From Plantago ovata (taxonomy: Eukaryota > Streptophyta > Magnoliopsida > Lamiales > Plantaginaceae), in the NCBI GenBank assembly GCA_028274465.1, contig CM051455.1, positions 74,882,489-74,946,488 of the forward strand: a stretch of DNA of 64,000 bases. The letters are read 5' to 3'. Shown piece after piece: positions 10,501 through 22,236 of the stretch. Under the pieces are notes generated by a model. The model was given only the letters and a program-made list of their open reading frames with translations. It ran no database searches and was not told the DNA's origin. Positions within the stretch are counted from its first letter, which is position 1. Each line of letters opens with the position of its first letter. The position numbers and the translations under genes were made by a program.

Positions 10501-13500
10501 CCAAACATTTATGGAACAGTTTTTACCTAGTAAACTGAATAGACATAACAGAAAGCCACAGCCAAAAAAAAAAAGCAGAATTTTGGGTCGTTTCACTTCT
10601 ATCTTCATTAGAAACACCACCACCCCTCCCCCATTCCCATCACAGATGTTCCATCCACTATTGACTCATTTTGTCTGAAAATGAAAAGAAGCTCAAAAAC
10701 ATTTGCAACTATTATTCTACGAGAAGAATGACCAAAGTAGTACCAGCTTAAACTGGTTGGGATAAATTAAAAAAATAAAAAATAAAATCTAAATAAAAAA
10801 AAATTGCTATATTTCATCGAACGGGATAGGCTTTAAGACAGCCAAAAGAGTACAAAGAAACGTGTGTGATTGGACAGAGGGAGTATACATTTCTAGAACT
10901 AAAACATTTCTTTAAAATTGAAACAAACCTGGCACTCTTGAAACACTTTAGTGCAATTTCCCAGCTCTGATCTTGTTCAAATAACAAACTTCCTTTCATA
11001 TAGGAGGCATAGGCCTGCACACAGTATACATAAAGGATGCTTCATGGTCACGATTAACATTTTAGCGCATTCTAGAAGCTTAGAGCCTTAGATAAGAGAT
11101 TATCGAGGAATCTGACAGCCTACACACAATACACAGAAAGATGTTCATAAGATATCTTCATAATTTGTAAATGCAAACAAACATGATGAATAGTTTAATG
11201 CAATCAATAAAAAATCATCAAAGAAAGAATGAAAGACAATCCAAGATATTTTACCTAGGGCAAGAATAAAGTTATTTTTTATTTTTGTATTTTACTTTTT
11301 TGAAAGATAATATGATACATCATTAAGGGAGAAAATACATGGGAAGTGTATTACAGCAACCCAGACAGATAAGAGACTAGACTAGTACAGTCAGACAAAG
11401 GGTTACATGCAGCCCCATTGAAGTTTCAAAGTAACAGCAACCCAAAAACATTGCTGAGGAATTTACAATCCGGGCTAGCAACATCCTCAAAATATCTAAT
11501 GTTTCTCCTATCCAAATGCTCCAAACAGCACAGCTTGGGATCATAATATTCCACAAAGTCTTTTTTATCTTTATATTTCAAATTCCTACTCCATGCCCTT
11601 GGCAAATCTACCACTTTGCTAGGGCATTGACCAGGACATATTGCAAATCCCCAATAATGAGTCCCACAAGACCCTAGCCTTTTTACGATGAATAAACAAG
11701 TGGTCAATGGATTCCCAATCCGCTTTACACATGAAACACCACTCCACACTAAGCATACCACGTCGCTGTAAATTATCAGTGGTTAACACCTTCCCCAACA
11801 CCACTGCCCACAAAAAGAATGCCACCCAAGGGAGTAATTTACTTCTCCAAATAATTTTCCATGGGAAGTTAGATGAAAATGATATTAAATAGAAATAACA
11901 ATTTATTATAGTGGCTGGGTTAAGGTCCCTGAGCTATATTAATAATAACACCAGGAAAAAAAAAAGAAAAAACCTCATGTAGAATCTTTACTTATAGACA
12001 AATGATGTCAGGACTTTTAAACACCAAGTAGAGACATTCCCAGCCCCCACCCCAATAGACAAAAAACAATAAGCACAGAAAGGGATACTATACCCAGCCG
12101 TGCTGAACAAATAACAATAAGGATGGTATATTTAAAGCACCTAACATAATACAAGCAGACAAGTTAAAATTCCTGACGCACCTCTGCCTCCAATGATGTC
12201 CTTGAATCTCCTTTAATTGCGCACAACTCTTGGAAAAGTGTAGACCATTTGACTGCCTTTCTCAGCCTACCAATGAGGTAGGTTCTCTGGCGTGCACTTG
12301 GACCATCTGGCAATGTCTTCTTTTCCATTGCATGGCTCCACGCTCTTTCAGCCATATATAAAACCAAATGAAGAAACCTGTTTTGGATTCCAAGAATCCA
12401 AGCACATTTTTGAATATTTCGAAACGTTTCAATTTTTAAAACCATGACGAAGCAGAAACATTCAGCAACACATTCAAAGAACATCATATTCATGATTTCA
12501 GGTGCATTACATATAGATGTTCATCTACAAGAACCTGGCAAGTTGGCTTTTACTGTAAATTTGGAAGTGTAGCACTAGCAAGCCAGGATAATGGGGTATT
12601 TGCATATATTGTGAGAAAAAGAAACAACTAGTAATATTATTTGTCATTGTTCTTCTAAAAGAGAAGCAAACTAATAAATAGTAAGCAGAACCAAGTATAA
12701 TGTAGGCATATAAAGATTTTGGGCTCATATTGACATATATTTCCACATCTTATTTTGCACTACTGTGACCCATGCTGTAATGCACATCAGGATCATTTTC
12801 TTATTATCAACATCAAACGCCTAATCTTTGATTTTCATAGATGAAGTTTGAGATTACAACTTGGATAGGGTGATAATAGTGGGGTATGTTTGCTCTTTCT
12901 GATTTTCCATCAATAAGATGTAAGACGGTTGGGGGACTTCAAATTCATTATTCTTTTCAATGAGTGAGCAAACAATTTTTCCATTATAAATTGTCATGAA
13001 GTGGGATGTACTTCATGTTCTGGGGAACACATTAAAATCAGACAGTTCATTAAAACCTTAATTCTCAATCACTACCAGAGAAAGTTTTCTAGTATCATCT
13101 AATGGCCATCAAGTAGCCTACCCCTATATTATTGTTATATTAATATAAAAGGCTTTATTGGTCTGGTTTTATGTAGTGGTGGTCATCAATTCTACTGGTT
13201 TGCCAGCATTTTTGTCATTAGCATATTTAAATGTGATTACATGGAAAAAGTTATACGATTTATTATTAGCGAGAACACGGCACACACATGACCATATTAA
13301 ACTAAAGCTTGGGCCAAGAAAACACAGGCTCCATCAATTGAGTGATTATCATGTTCACTGGCTTGTGTCTTCTTGGCCCAACCATAGTTAGACGATTTAC
13401 AATTTGACCTTCTGTAGAATTCAAGCTCATTTAAATGTGACCACATGGAAAAAGTTACCAATAAGATTTATTATAGCGTGAAGACAGCACCGCACATGAC

Positions 13501-14539
13501 TGTATTAAACTAACGCTTGGACCAAGAAGACACAAGCTCCGTCAATTGATTGATTCTCATCTGCACTGGCTGTCTAAACTAAAGCTTAGACAGCCCGGGA
13601 ACATGATAACCAATCAATTAATGGAGATGATACGGTAAAAGCTTTCTCAACCGACATTCACACTGGGTAATTAATATAGGAATTCACACATATCTCCCCA
13701 GTTGTTGAAAAAAAGCAGAGTCAAAACTCATCAAATGAGACTTTTAGCTCCCACAAATCAATCACGCAGTATGAACTAAGTAGAAACAAGAATGAAAACA
13801 AACCTGACTTCCGTCACAGTAATTGCATTAATGCCCCTCTTTGTATACTTCCCGCGCCCATGCTTAAATTTCAGTGACTTGTAGAGTCTCCGCAACCTCG
13901 CTGTGCAGTACCTCCTAAAGTCTCAATGTCAGTATATACATCTCATCTATAATTCACATCAATCGATCCCACCATGACACCTCAATCCGGACAAATTAAC
14001 AAATACAGCTCCATACATGACTGAACAGATACTATACATTCACATGGAAACATAAAATCTTAAACACCACACACCGTAGCATCTTAAATTCTTAATCAAA
14101 GAAAAACCACAAACAACTACTCATCTGTGTTTTTAGATTGTGTTCGTATTCCTTTTTCCTTTTTCGTCCGTTTTTTGTTTTTTTAGATTGTTTACATTTC
14201 TATTTTTACACCACACTCATTACACAAACTTTCTAAAACTCCATTTCAAAAGCAACCAAACGTAAACAATCTAAAAAAACGGATGAGTACATAGCAATAA
14301 GAAACATCAACAAAATGTTACCGGTAACGAGCATAATCACCAAAACGCAATCCATGCTGCATTTGAGCAGATTTCAACAGCTGCAAAACTGCAAAGCCAA
14401 CAACAATCAAACACCGACCAAAAAATTGATTAACAAGTAAAACAGCCCAAGGAAGCTCACCATTGACGGAGAATTTGGGGCAATCGATCTGATCATCGAT
14501 TTCCATCGCAGCAGCTACGTCTTCATTCCTTTTCGCCAT
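4569..14539 (-). CDS. SRP68: Signal recognition particle subunit SRP68, 13 exons, one frame break
   Basis: Encodes the SRP68 subunit, which binds 7S RNA and pairs with SRP72 in the cytosolic particle that targets ribosomes to the ER. Exons in gene order: 14539-14461, 14388-14322, 13914-13804, 12377-12182, 11014-10929, 10452-10257, 9990-9879, 9177-9051, 8854-8648, 8560-8451, 7691-7562, 5292-5143, 4790-4569 (stop TGA at 4571-4569). All have GT-AG borders. Recognisable signatures: KSAQMQHGLRFGDYARYRR and FKHGRGKYTKRG (N-terminal RNA-binding part), YMAERAWSHAMEKK, RKAVKWSTLF, EKVTKPEELVCLYDLLLQ, SLAGKRTEAYALYSLARSL, and the C-terminal RNPIVLDLAYNSIEFPSLE. Total is 1793 nt, one short of 598 codons. 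The missing base is in exon 8 near 9054-9057, where plant homologs have Asn-Asp-Leu and this sequence reads Asn-Ile-Trp and then loses frame. A leader intron (14661-14544) precedes the ATG. Confidence 0.95.
5340..7312 (+). pseudogene. 5'-truncated L1-type LINE in SRP68 intron 11, antisense to the host gene
   Basis: Homology starts inside the reverse transcriptase fingers (KILTKRLSG at 5340) and proceeds through SQSAFLPGKLIHDNILIAHE, QMDLQKAYDTVDW (first catalytic Asp), QRGIRQGDPISPLLFVLIME, FADDLLLF (about 5847-5870), then the zinc-binding zf-RVT end (RARPRACFVLWM, GLCVFCQQPENLQHLFFDCS). The stop is at 7168-7170 and a short A-run at 7303-7311 ends it. The N-terminal endonuclease is missing. 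Frame breaks occur near 5530 and at a 16-bp tandem duplication near 6062-6091. A 36-bp tandem duplication (about 6257-6328) keeps frame. No TSD was recognised. Dead copy. Its 5' limit lies only 47 bp from the SRP68 exon 12 splice acceptor. Confidence 0.9.
11290..11880 (-). pseudogene. LINE 3' fragment (zf-RVT region) in SRP68 intron 4
   Basis: On the minus strand the translation gives FFLWAVVLGKVLTTDNLQRR, CFMCKADWESIDHLFIH and, in another frame, HLDRRNIRYFEDV. These are hallmarks of the zf-RVT domain and the region after it in plant L1-type LINE polyproteins. At least one frameshift separates the pieces near 11620. A T-rich stretch at 11275-11300 (A-rich on the minus strand) may be the tail. 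Only the last part of the element is present. Confidence 0.75.
13222..13600. repeat. Diverged tandem duplication (about 205-bp unit) in SRP68 intron 3
   Basis: The stretch at about 13222-13370 recurs at about 13430-13580: AAATGTGATTACATGGAAAAAG against AAATGTGACCACATGGAAAAAG, then TATTAAACTAAAGCTTGGGC against TATTAAACTAACGCTTGGAC, then CTCCATCAATTGAGTGATT against CTCCGTCAATTGATTGATT. Short inverted words (AAGCTTGGGCCAAGAA and CTTCTTGGCCCAA) also occur, so it may be a decayed foldback element. Confidence 0.65.
14120..14287. mobile_element. MITE, 168 bp, TA target duplication (Stowaway/mariner-like)
   Basis: The ends are inverted repeats: CTCATCTGTGTTTTTAGATTG at the left, and CTCATCCGTTTTTTTAGATTG on the complement of the right end. 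TA flanks both sides (14118-14119 and 14288-14289). It has no coding capacity and lies in SRP68 intron 2, 33 bp from the exon 2 donor. Confidence 0.75.
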
Positions 14540-14543
14540 TATA

Positions 14544-14700
14544 CTACAAAATAGTTAAACACTAAATTAGAAATCATTAAACATGCATGGACGGACCTCA
14601 AAATACTACTAAAAACCACTAGCAACTACTGATTAAGAAGTACACTTGAAAGTAAACTCACCGTGCAGAGAAAAGATTTGTTCGGTTTCTGATCAACTGA
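14544..14700 (-). promoter_or_regulatory. SRP68 5' leader with leader intron
   Basis: A good donor (CACG|GTGAGT, intron starting at 14661) and an acceptor (TTTTGTAG|TATA, intron ending at 14544) bracket a 118-bp intron just before the ATG at 14539, leaving four leader bases between acceptor and ATG. The upstream leader exon is about 14662-14700. No TATA box was recognised upstream (14700-14979). Confidence 0.55.
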
Positions 14701-15617
14701 TAAATGAATAGTCCCCGGCGAAGAATCAAAATTGGGATGCGAATTGGAATTGATGTTCGGTCGGAATATGCGATTGAAAATTGGTCTTATAATTTTGTTT
14801 TTGGCTTTCTACCAACAAGAAAAGTAACGGAAAATATAGTTACATCTCGACCCAGGAAAAATCGGTTTATTACATGTGGATCCCTCTTAAATCAACTCTT
14901 ACATCGACGAATTTGAATTACCAAACGACATGACGTGATTCTGACATAAGCATCAACTAGTCAAACATAATTTTTAGGGTCCATTACATACAACATCCTT
15001 TTGTTCAACGAAATTACATCGAACCCCTCGTTACTCCCAAGTTTGCACTGAATACCTTGTTGTTCGATTTTAATTACATACAACCCCACGACTTTGAATT
15101 TTCACGCTCTAAATCGTTTAAAGTACCATTTTGCCCTCGTTAGAATTTTGGCTTTTGCGGCCGGTCAAACAGCTTAACAGGATGGTCACGTGAAATGCAT
15201 GTGTGGGTTTATATGTAATAAAATTTGAATTTGTAGTATTGAAATGAAAAAAAATTAACATAAATATTTTTAAAAAAAAACTAGTCACAGGAATAGTGTT
15301 GGAGTCAATTTTCAGGCTTCTCATGCTCATTTTGGACTCATTTTTATGCTCATTTAGGACTCATTTAACACCAAACTCTCAAACATACTAAAGAAACAAC
15401 ATAGAACAAGAAGTATAGGGCTAAAACATAACATTAAGCATCTTAGCATAAGTTTGGAGCCAAACTTAGTACATATTCATAGTCAAATTCACCACAATAA
15501 ACCATAAAGGTAGAGTAGTCATCAAAAGATCTACTTGATCATCCAAGGTGCAAAACAAAACATAGTACCAACACTCAAAGGTTATGATCAAAACTTCCAA
15601 CTAGAATACTCACTTTC

Positions 15618-15862
15618 TAATTGAACCATGCTCCAATTCCCCTTCCTCTTGTGCTTGCTAAACCCTTGCCCCTACCTCCACCTCTAGAAGTTCCTTCCAT
15701 GCCTCTGCCACTTCCTCCACCAGTAGAAGCTCCTGTTCCACCATTGCCTCCACCTCTTGATGTGCTTGCCCTACTGCCACCACCTCTTGATGTGCTTGCC
15801 CTACTGCCACCACCTCTTCCTCTCCTTCCACCCCTTTTAGGAACATTACTCTCAGTCTACAA
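15618..15862 (-). pseudogene. MULE transposase, Gly/Arg-rich C-terminal tail
   Basis: On the minus strand, after an acceptor (TTTGTAG) ending at 15863, the frame reads TESNVPKRGGRRGRGGGS followed by repeats of RASTSRGGGS and similar Gly/Ser/Arg units, and stops with WFN at 15618. Such a low-complexity basic tail after a zinc knuckle is common in plant MULE transposases. It joins in frame to the knuckle exon that ends at the GTAAGT donor near 16163. A possible extra small exon sits at about 16029-16078 (NDEASIPDMPTQ). The Pro/Leu-rich frames on the other strand are shadows. Confidence 0.7.
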
Positions 15863-16028
15863 ATTAACAACAATGGCACACATCACTACATATAATATAA
15901 CAGTCCCACTACATACACTACATACCATCAAATACATATACTTCACAAGTCTTACTACATATACTACACACCATCAAATGGACCATCATAAAATTGAATT
16001 CATTAGTCATTTCAGGAATTTTCTTACC

Positions 16029-17190
16029 TGAGTTGGCATGTCAGGAATGGAAGCTTCATCATTTGTATATCATTTGTCTTTGCCCATAAAAAGTAAATGG
16101 TACATATTAGAGAAACAATCATAATAAGTATATAAATTAAGGATAGGAGTAGCAAGTTACTTACCAACTGTGGGCACTTTTTACTCCTACAGGTATGACC
16201 TTTCTGTCCACAAGTACTGCACTTAGGAGCCTTTCTCACCTTCTGAACTGGAACTTGCACTCTGGGTTTCTTCCTATTTGGTTCACCCTCAGATGGATGC
16301 CTAATCCTCTTCTTACATGGCCTCCCAACCTTCTTCTCAAAATGTGGAGGAGAGCATTCCTCTTCTGTCAAGTCAGATGGCCAGAACATTTGATGATCAA
16401 CAGGGTAAATGGCCATGTCATATGCCCTCTTATAGGCAGTTGTAGTATGACATTCACTTATGAACTTTCCAACATCCTCTCTAAGATATGAAATGACAGT
16501 CCATGCATGCCTACATGGGATGCCACTTATGTCTCATCTTTTGCAGTTACAAGAGTGAGTCTGCATATTAACAACAAATGTGAAGTTCATGTCCTTAATT
16601 TCATACAATGGAGTTGTCTCTGTCTTAACTCTGAGGGACCTTGACTGATCATAAATGTCATTAACTTTCTTGAGGACTCTTGGCATGACAATGGTTTTAC
16701 ATAGCTCTCCTTTTGCCCTTCTGACAGTGATCATTTGCATCACTTGATGCCTCAGCCCCTTCAAATAAGATAACAATGAAACTGTAAATATTAGAACAAT
16801 GAAACAAAAGCCTACAAGTACATCTGTGAATGACAAAGCAGACCTCCATGATGTTCAAGATGGAATGACCCCTGACAGGCTCTATCCATGCATTAAAGGA
16901 CTCACTACAGTTGTTGGTAACATGATCCACCTTGACTGTAGTGTCAAAGGCATGTCTTGTCCAAAAGCCCAATGGAATTGCCATCAAGTAGTCATATGCT
17001 GCCTGACTAGCTGTCTTGATCTTCTCCATGACTTTGTTGAAGCCATATGCAGTGAAGGCAGTAGATGCATGCCAGAAATGCTTCCTCAACAAGAGACCAT
17101 TCCACTTTAGTTTAAAGTTATCATATATGTGCTTTGCACACTTCCTACTGGTCACATTAGGTGCATCTTCCTCAATCACTTGAATGGGCC
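16029..17190 (-). pseudogene. MULE transposase, C-terminal catalytic part, SWIM finger and zinc knuckle
   Basis: In order on the minus strand: EEDAPNVTSRKCAKHIYDNFK, AYDYLMAIPLGFWTRHAFD and VDHVTNNCSESFNAWI (end of the MULE catalytic domain, with the usual NNxSESFNxW), a break with intron-like sequence near 16700-16840, then the SWIM finger HSCNCKR...DISGIPCRHAW (CxC...CxH) and a knuckle CSTCGQKGHTCRSKKC. The Trp codon expected after CNCKR is TGA at 16534-16536, a nonsense mutation. The splice acceptor expected before the first segment (near 17190) is not a clear AG. Inactive. Confidence 0.85.
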
Positions 17191-17307
17191 CATGTAATTT
17201 ACATCACAAGTTCAAACATGGAATAAACAAGTATGGTTGTATTTGAACAAGTAGAACAAGGAATATACAAGAAAAAACTGGAATATAGAAGTCATTTTTT
17301 TACCTTT

Positions 17308-17692
17308 TGTCTGTCGGCCATAAAGTGTCAGTTTCTGTCCTGATCCCGACCACCAAGTAACCTCCCCAAGCATTGCACAAAGAAGCCCCAACTCTTGCCA
17401 CCACTGTCCAAGCAATTGGGTATATGCCACAATTGGCATCAGTCCCTACAGCACTCAACAACACTCCTTCATATCTACCCCTTAAGTGACAACCATCAAA
17501 AAATATAAATGGAGTGCAACCTTGCATAAAACCCCTAGCTAGTCCCTCCAACCCACAGAAAAACCTCTTAAATTCAAGAGCCCTATCAATGACTGGTGTG
17601 GTGATCAACTCCACCACTGAACCAGGATTGGTTCTCAACACCATCTCTTTGTACTTGGGACATAGCTTGAATCCCATTTCATGATTTCCTCA
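17308..17692 (-). pseudogene. MULE transposase, first half of the DDE catalytic domain
   Basis: The minus-strand frame gives GFKLCPKYKEMVLRTNPGS, then FIFFDGCHLRGRYEGVLLSA and GTDANCGIYPIAWTVV. The Asp in FFDGCHL is the first catalytic acidic residue and GTDANxxxxPxAW is a family hallmark. Downstream the frame shifts near 17412: the expected SWxFF motif and M(S/A)DRQK continue in another frame (SWGFFVQCLGRLLGG, MADRQK). A GT donor follows DRQK at 17306-17307. The in-frame TGA at 17690-17692 replaces the residue that precedes Gly-Asn-His in homologs. Confidence 0.85.
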
Positions 17693-18964
17693 TATGATTT
17701 CAATAGCCTTCTCTCTGGCTCTCCACACTCTCATGTATTGCACCTTCACCTTGATATGGGCTTGCACCCACAACTCCAAAGCTTTGGCATTTGCATTGGG
17801 ATGTTGTTTCAACTCAGGAATTAGCTTTTCTGCCAACCAGTTTGAGTCCACTTCCCTCTGATTCACATGTCTAACACACTTATGTATCCCTTTATACTTC
17901 CTGATCATCAAACTACTTTCATCATCCATAACATAGGCATGAAGGCTCCAGGGGCACCCCTTCTTAGCTGATGCACATTGAATGGTGTATCTTGTCTTCT
18001 CATTGTGAATCCTCTTAAATGTAACACCAATCTTCAATGAGAATTATTTGACCCTCCTACGCAGCTCACAAACATCAGTGAAAGTGTCACCCTCCTTGAA
18101 ATCCTTTTCCCATTCAGCATTATTCTCCATGAACTCATCACATGTCCATCCTTCTTCACCACCAGCTTCCTCATCAGATGATGGATACTCTACATCATTT
18201 TCAGGCTCAGTTGCAGTTCTTCTATCAGTTGTAGGGGGTTCTTGCTCCCTGTCATCACCTCCATCCTCTCCCTTATCTCCATCCTCTACCTCATCTTCCT
18301 CCTTATCCTCCCCATCTATTTCATAAGCTGCACACTTCTTGAAACCAATTGCCTGATTCTCACTATCATATAAATACTTTGTTGGTGGCTCATCATCCTC
18401 CCAATCAAATGGAAATCCTCCATCACTATCACCACCACTGTTTTCCTCCTCAAACCCACTCAAAGTCTCATCTGCTTCACCACCATCTTTTGATTCCAAC
18501 ACATAATCCTCATCAGCAGACTCATCATTTTCAATCACACCTTCATCTTCATCATTTTCACCCACAGGTTCATCCACATTCTCAGTCTCTTCCTCCATAG
18601 CATCCTCAGTATCAACAACACCATCTCTCTGCTCTTCCTCAACACCAACTACTTTCCCTTGCTTACTACTCTCTCCTTCCATACTACTCCCACCCATTAG
18701 GCCCATTAGAATGCTGTCAAAGTCATCCAAATTAACATCCTCAAATTGGAAGTCTGAATTAGGCAGAGGAGTATTATACATTGGACTTGGCTTGTAGGAT
18801 GGAGATATGATAGGTGGAGATTTTGGTGCTGGAGTGGTCTGTTCTTGTGTTGGTTGTGGAGATGTAGGTGGTGGAATGGTCTGTTCTTCTATTGGTTGAG
18901 GAGATTTAGGTGGTGGAGTGGTTTGTTCTTCTGTTGGCTGCGGGAAGTTTGGTGGTGGAGTGGT
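17693..18964 (-). pseudogene. MULE transposase, acidic/Pro-rich linker and DNA-binding domain
   Basis: From high to low coordinate: Pro/Gln/Thr repeats (EEQTTPPPKSPQPIEEQT), a long Asp/Glu-rich region, WEKDFKEGDTFTDVCELRRR, then the plant MuDR DNA-binding domain (GVTFKRIHNEKTRYTIQCAS, KKGCPWSLHAYV, HKCVRHVNQREVDSNWLAEK). An in-frame TAA at 18044-18046 splits the domain where a Gln codon (CAA) would continue it, a one-base change. The upstream end meets the solo LTR target duplication. Confidence 0.85.
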
Positions 18965-18969
18965 ATGTT

Positions 18970-21666
18970 TGTAATCGTACCGATTTTTTAAATAATAATT
19001 TCTTGAAATAAAAGTAATTGTTGAAATTAAAAAATAACGATCTTCAATAAATGTCAAGGAGCGTGTTTTGGCGCTCAAATGAGCTTACAAATTTAAAGTA
19101 GAACAGTGATAACGGTAACTAAACTCAGTGTCAATTTTAAAATGAACAGACAGTGAAGATGAAAGAGTTTTTCTTCTTATTTCTAGCAAATAAAATCCCA
19201 GGAGCTCCCAAACCCAACTCTCAGACGCCTAGACTTGACCTTCTTCAACAAAATCTACAAGGAAGAAATTTTGAAAACAGAAAGAGGGTGAGATAAAAGA
19301 TCTAAGTGAGGTTCTAAGTTTAATAGACAGAAAAGTAACGGTTTCGAAAACAAACATTTGTAGCAAGCAAAGCAGTAAAAGATAACATAACAGAGACAAA
19401 CAGAAACAGATAAGGTGAAGTCCGTTGGTACAGACCGCCTTGTTACTCCTACTCCCAGAATGCCCTTATAGCTCCCTCCATAGGGTACAACTCTAGACAG
19501 AAACAGAACCTACGACCCTAATAGACGTCAGCGACTTCTGCCTTGCGTCTAAAAGGGAATAGACTAGGCAATAACCAAATAAACCCGATAGTCCACACTA
19601 CCCAAGTCTACCTAGTTACTACCTAATCGACCGGCCACACAGAAACAGACAGAAACAATAACAGATAAAGTGTTCGGATAACCGAGTTACATTTCTGCAA
19701 AAGAGTTAGTACAAACGGAACAATACCGTACATAATAAAGTAAAATGGTCATGCATATATTTACTTTTAAAGCAGTAGCATACAGAATACAATACGCATA
19801 TGTTTATATACATGCATAGCACATTGGCTTCCAGGTTTTAAAAACAAACAAACTTTAGGGTGAACACTCACCTTGAAGTTGATTGAACTTAGCACGGATT
19901 AGAAAAGGAGCTACGGAACCACGGACCCTAAACAAAAACTTCAAGTTAGTACCTTACGTAGAAACGGAAAATGAAACGATAAAGAAAGTAATCGGAGAAA
20001 AAAATGGTGAAGGTGAGGTTCAAACTCAAGACCTCTATGTTAAACTCAAACTCACAAACCAACTAGGCTAGCAAGTCTACCTATAACTTAATGCCGCAAG
20101 AAAAATTAATTAAACATGAATAGTTGTTTAAGAAAATACTTTTAACTTTGTTTACATAAATAACTCTTAGTAGTAGAAATAAAACAGAAACCCTTTTCAG
20201 AAACCAGAACCACCTTAAACTTCGACTAAAATACTGTTCAGAAGTAAAATTACTAAATTACCCTTCGGTTTTAAATTGCATAAAAACCCTTCTTTAACCT
20301 TCCGAAACCAGACAAGTCCTTCAAGTTTTTAACCACACAAAACAGTCCACAAAAATACCAAGGTTTTCAGTCAAGTCCTCTGTCAGTCAACTGAGGTCAG
20401 CCCACTAATTGCAGTCAAGTCCTTCTAGTTCATAAAAATCACAAAATGACCCCAACAGAAACTATAACCTATCAAATCAGTCCAGCGAAACCCAAACAGT
20501 TCAATTTCCAGTCGTATAAGTTAGAATAGGTCACAGCAATAATTTCAGGAGATCCAAACAATCTCGAATGGTCAACTCAGTCAACAACAACCAACACAAA
20601 ACAAATCCCAGCCAGTCCAAGATCGAATTTAGGTTCAGAGGGTTCGATTTTACTATCATTCGAGTAGAGGGGCAAAATCGTCCAAACAGAAAATAGAACG
20701 AAAATGAGAGCATAGGAATTACCTTTTGGAGTAAAGACTGAGATCGAATCTGTTAATCCAACAAAACAAACATTGACCACAACCCCGTATGCAAGTTAGT
20801 TTCAAGGAGACGAGGGAAAATATGAATCAAACAGGACAAAATAGGAAAAGTAGAAATGCTCACCGAAGAACAAATTGAACGGGAAAAACAGAGCAGGACG
20901 CGATGAACAGAGCCGGTACGGGAGCGAGCTGTGGCGACCAAACGGAACGAAACGGGAGTCAAAACGGAAAAGATGCGAGATCGGGACTAGAACGGAGTAG
21001 AATCAGAACCGGGCGAAGCTGGGCCGAACTGAACCGACGCCGTTCGGATTGACGGTGATGATGGATGCGGGTCAGCACCGAAATGGATCTGGGCGGACTG
21101 AACCGGAGCAGCACCGGGGGTCGCGAACGACGGCGGAAAACGGAGCTGGTAGCTTGCTTCGGTTGATGATGATGGAATGATAGTGATGATGAGATACGCC
21201 GATGATGATGAGCGAAAAATGAAGATGACGCTGTTGAATGGTATTTGGATGAAGATGAGAGAATGATATCTTGTTGTGATGATGATATCAAAAATGATGA
21301 TGATGTGTGGTTTGGAGCAGAGAATTGAAGAAGTCAGTTACTTCTTCTTTTCTTCAGGGGGCGTGGAGATGAGGGAAATAAAAGTGGTGGGAAGAAAGCC
21401 AATTAGGTAGGTTTAGGGTTACTTTTGACTATGACTAGGGATGGGCTTTTACTGAATGGGCCAAGGCTTGGGCCACGGTAAATGGGCTCAATTAACACTT
21501 GCAAGGCTGGAAATTATTTTAGTCCAAAAACAAAGCGTAAACGGTCCACTAGACGGTTCAGCCTTCTAATTCGAATTCGACGATGCGGGAAGGAAATTGA
21601 TTAAATTACCAAATAAAGAAATTACTCAGGTAATTAATTAATTAAATAAAAAGACGGGGCGTTACA
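18970..21666. mobile_element. Solo LTR, 2697 bp, inserted in the MULE transposase exon
   Basis: It starts TGTAATCGTACC and ends GGGGCGTTACA, so both strands begin TGTAA and end TTACA. The 5-bp target duplication ATGTT lies at 18965-18969 and 21667-21671. Minus-strand reading starts TGTAACGCCCCG, a common start of long Gypsy LTRs in plants. No gag or pol, internal primer site or second LTR copy was seen, so an unequal-recombination solo LTR is the simplest reading. Removing it with one duplication copy leaves the MULE frame continuous. The Gypsy lineage is not determinable. Confidence 0.85.
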
Positions 21667-21671
21667 ATGTT

Positions 21672-22236
21672 CTTGTGTGGGTTCAGAGTTTTGTTCAAAT
21701 GGTTCTTGTGTGGGCTTTGGAGTCTCATCATCATCCACAAGATCAATGATCTCACTAGGGTCAGGTACTCTTCTTGGACCTTTTGGTGGTATTGGTTTGT
21801 TACCCCTCTGCCTAAACAATCTCCTTCTAACAGCAGATTGTTCTTGCTGTTTCAGTTTCACCTCATATGGTTCATCATCATGAGCTTTGTTCTTACCCTT
21901 ACCCTTCCTTTTAGAATCATCAATAGCCAGTGGTTCAATCACATAACTGTCTAAGTGCAGCTCAACTTCCATTAGTTTCCTATTTCTCTCAAACATGAGC
22001 ACAACATTTAAATCACTTACTACCTCAATCCTTTCATATATTTCATTCACATATGAATCAGCATACATATCATAAAAACGAGTTGTTTTCTTTTCTTTTT
22101 CAGCTTCAAACAAAGCCAGAACCTTTGTATCAATATCCTTAAGCAGTTTCATATGATTATACCTCTGAGGATACACATTTGGAATGGTGTATTGCCCCCC
22201 ATTGTAATGAACGCGTATATTAAACCTCCCAGCCAT
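21672..22236 (-). pseudogene. MULE transposase, N-terminal segment (PB1-like)
   Basis: The ATG at 22236 begins MAGRFNIRVHYNGGQ, the PB1-like N-terminus seen in many plant MULE proteins. It is followed by a basic stretch (SKRKGKGKNKAHDD), RRRLFRQRGNKP and DPSEIIDLVDDDETPKPTQE. The frame runs directly into the solo LTR and resumes on its other side (18964 and below) in the same register, in the same Pro/Thr/Gln/Glu repeat. The region upstream of the ATG (22237-22680) is AT-rich with no coding signal and serves as the element's leader or promoter. Confidence 0.85.

Noticed and set aside
15621..16031. Pro/Leu-rich plus-strand frame
   Set aside because: It is the complement of the Gly/Arg-rich MULE tail, which fits a known protein end on the minus strand.
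18048..18600. Ser- and His-rich plus-strand frames
   Set aside because: They are shadows of the acidic linker of the MULE transposase on the other strand.
20959..21291. Minus-strand frame rich in His, Ser and Arg
   Set aside because: It lies inside the solo LTR, built from GATGAT repeats; no domain and no support as a gene.
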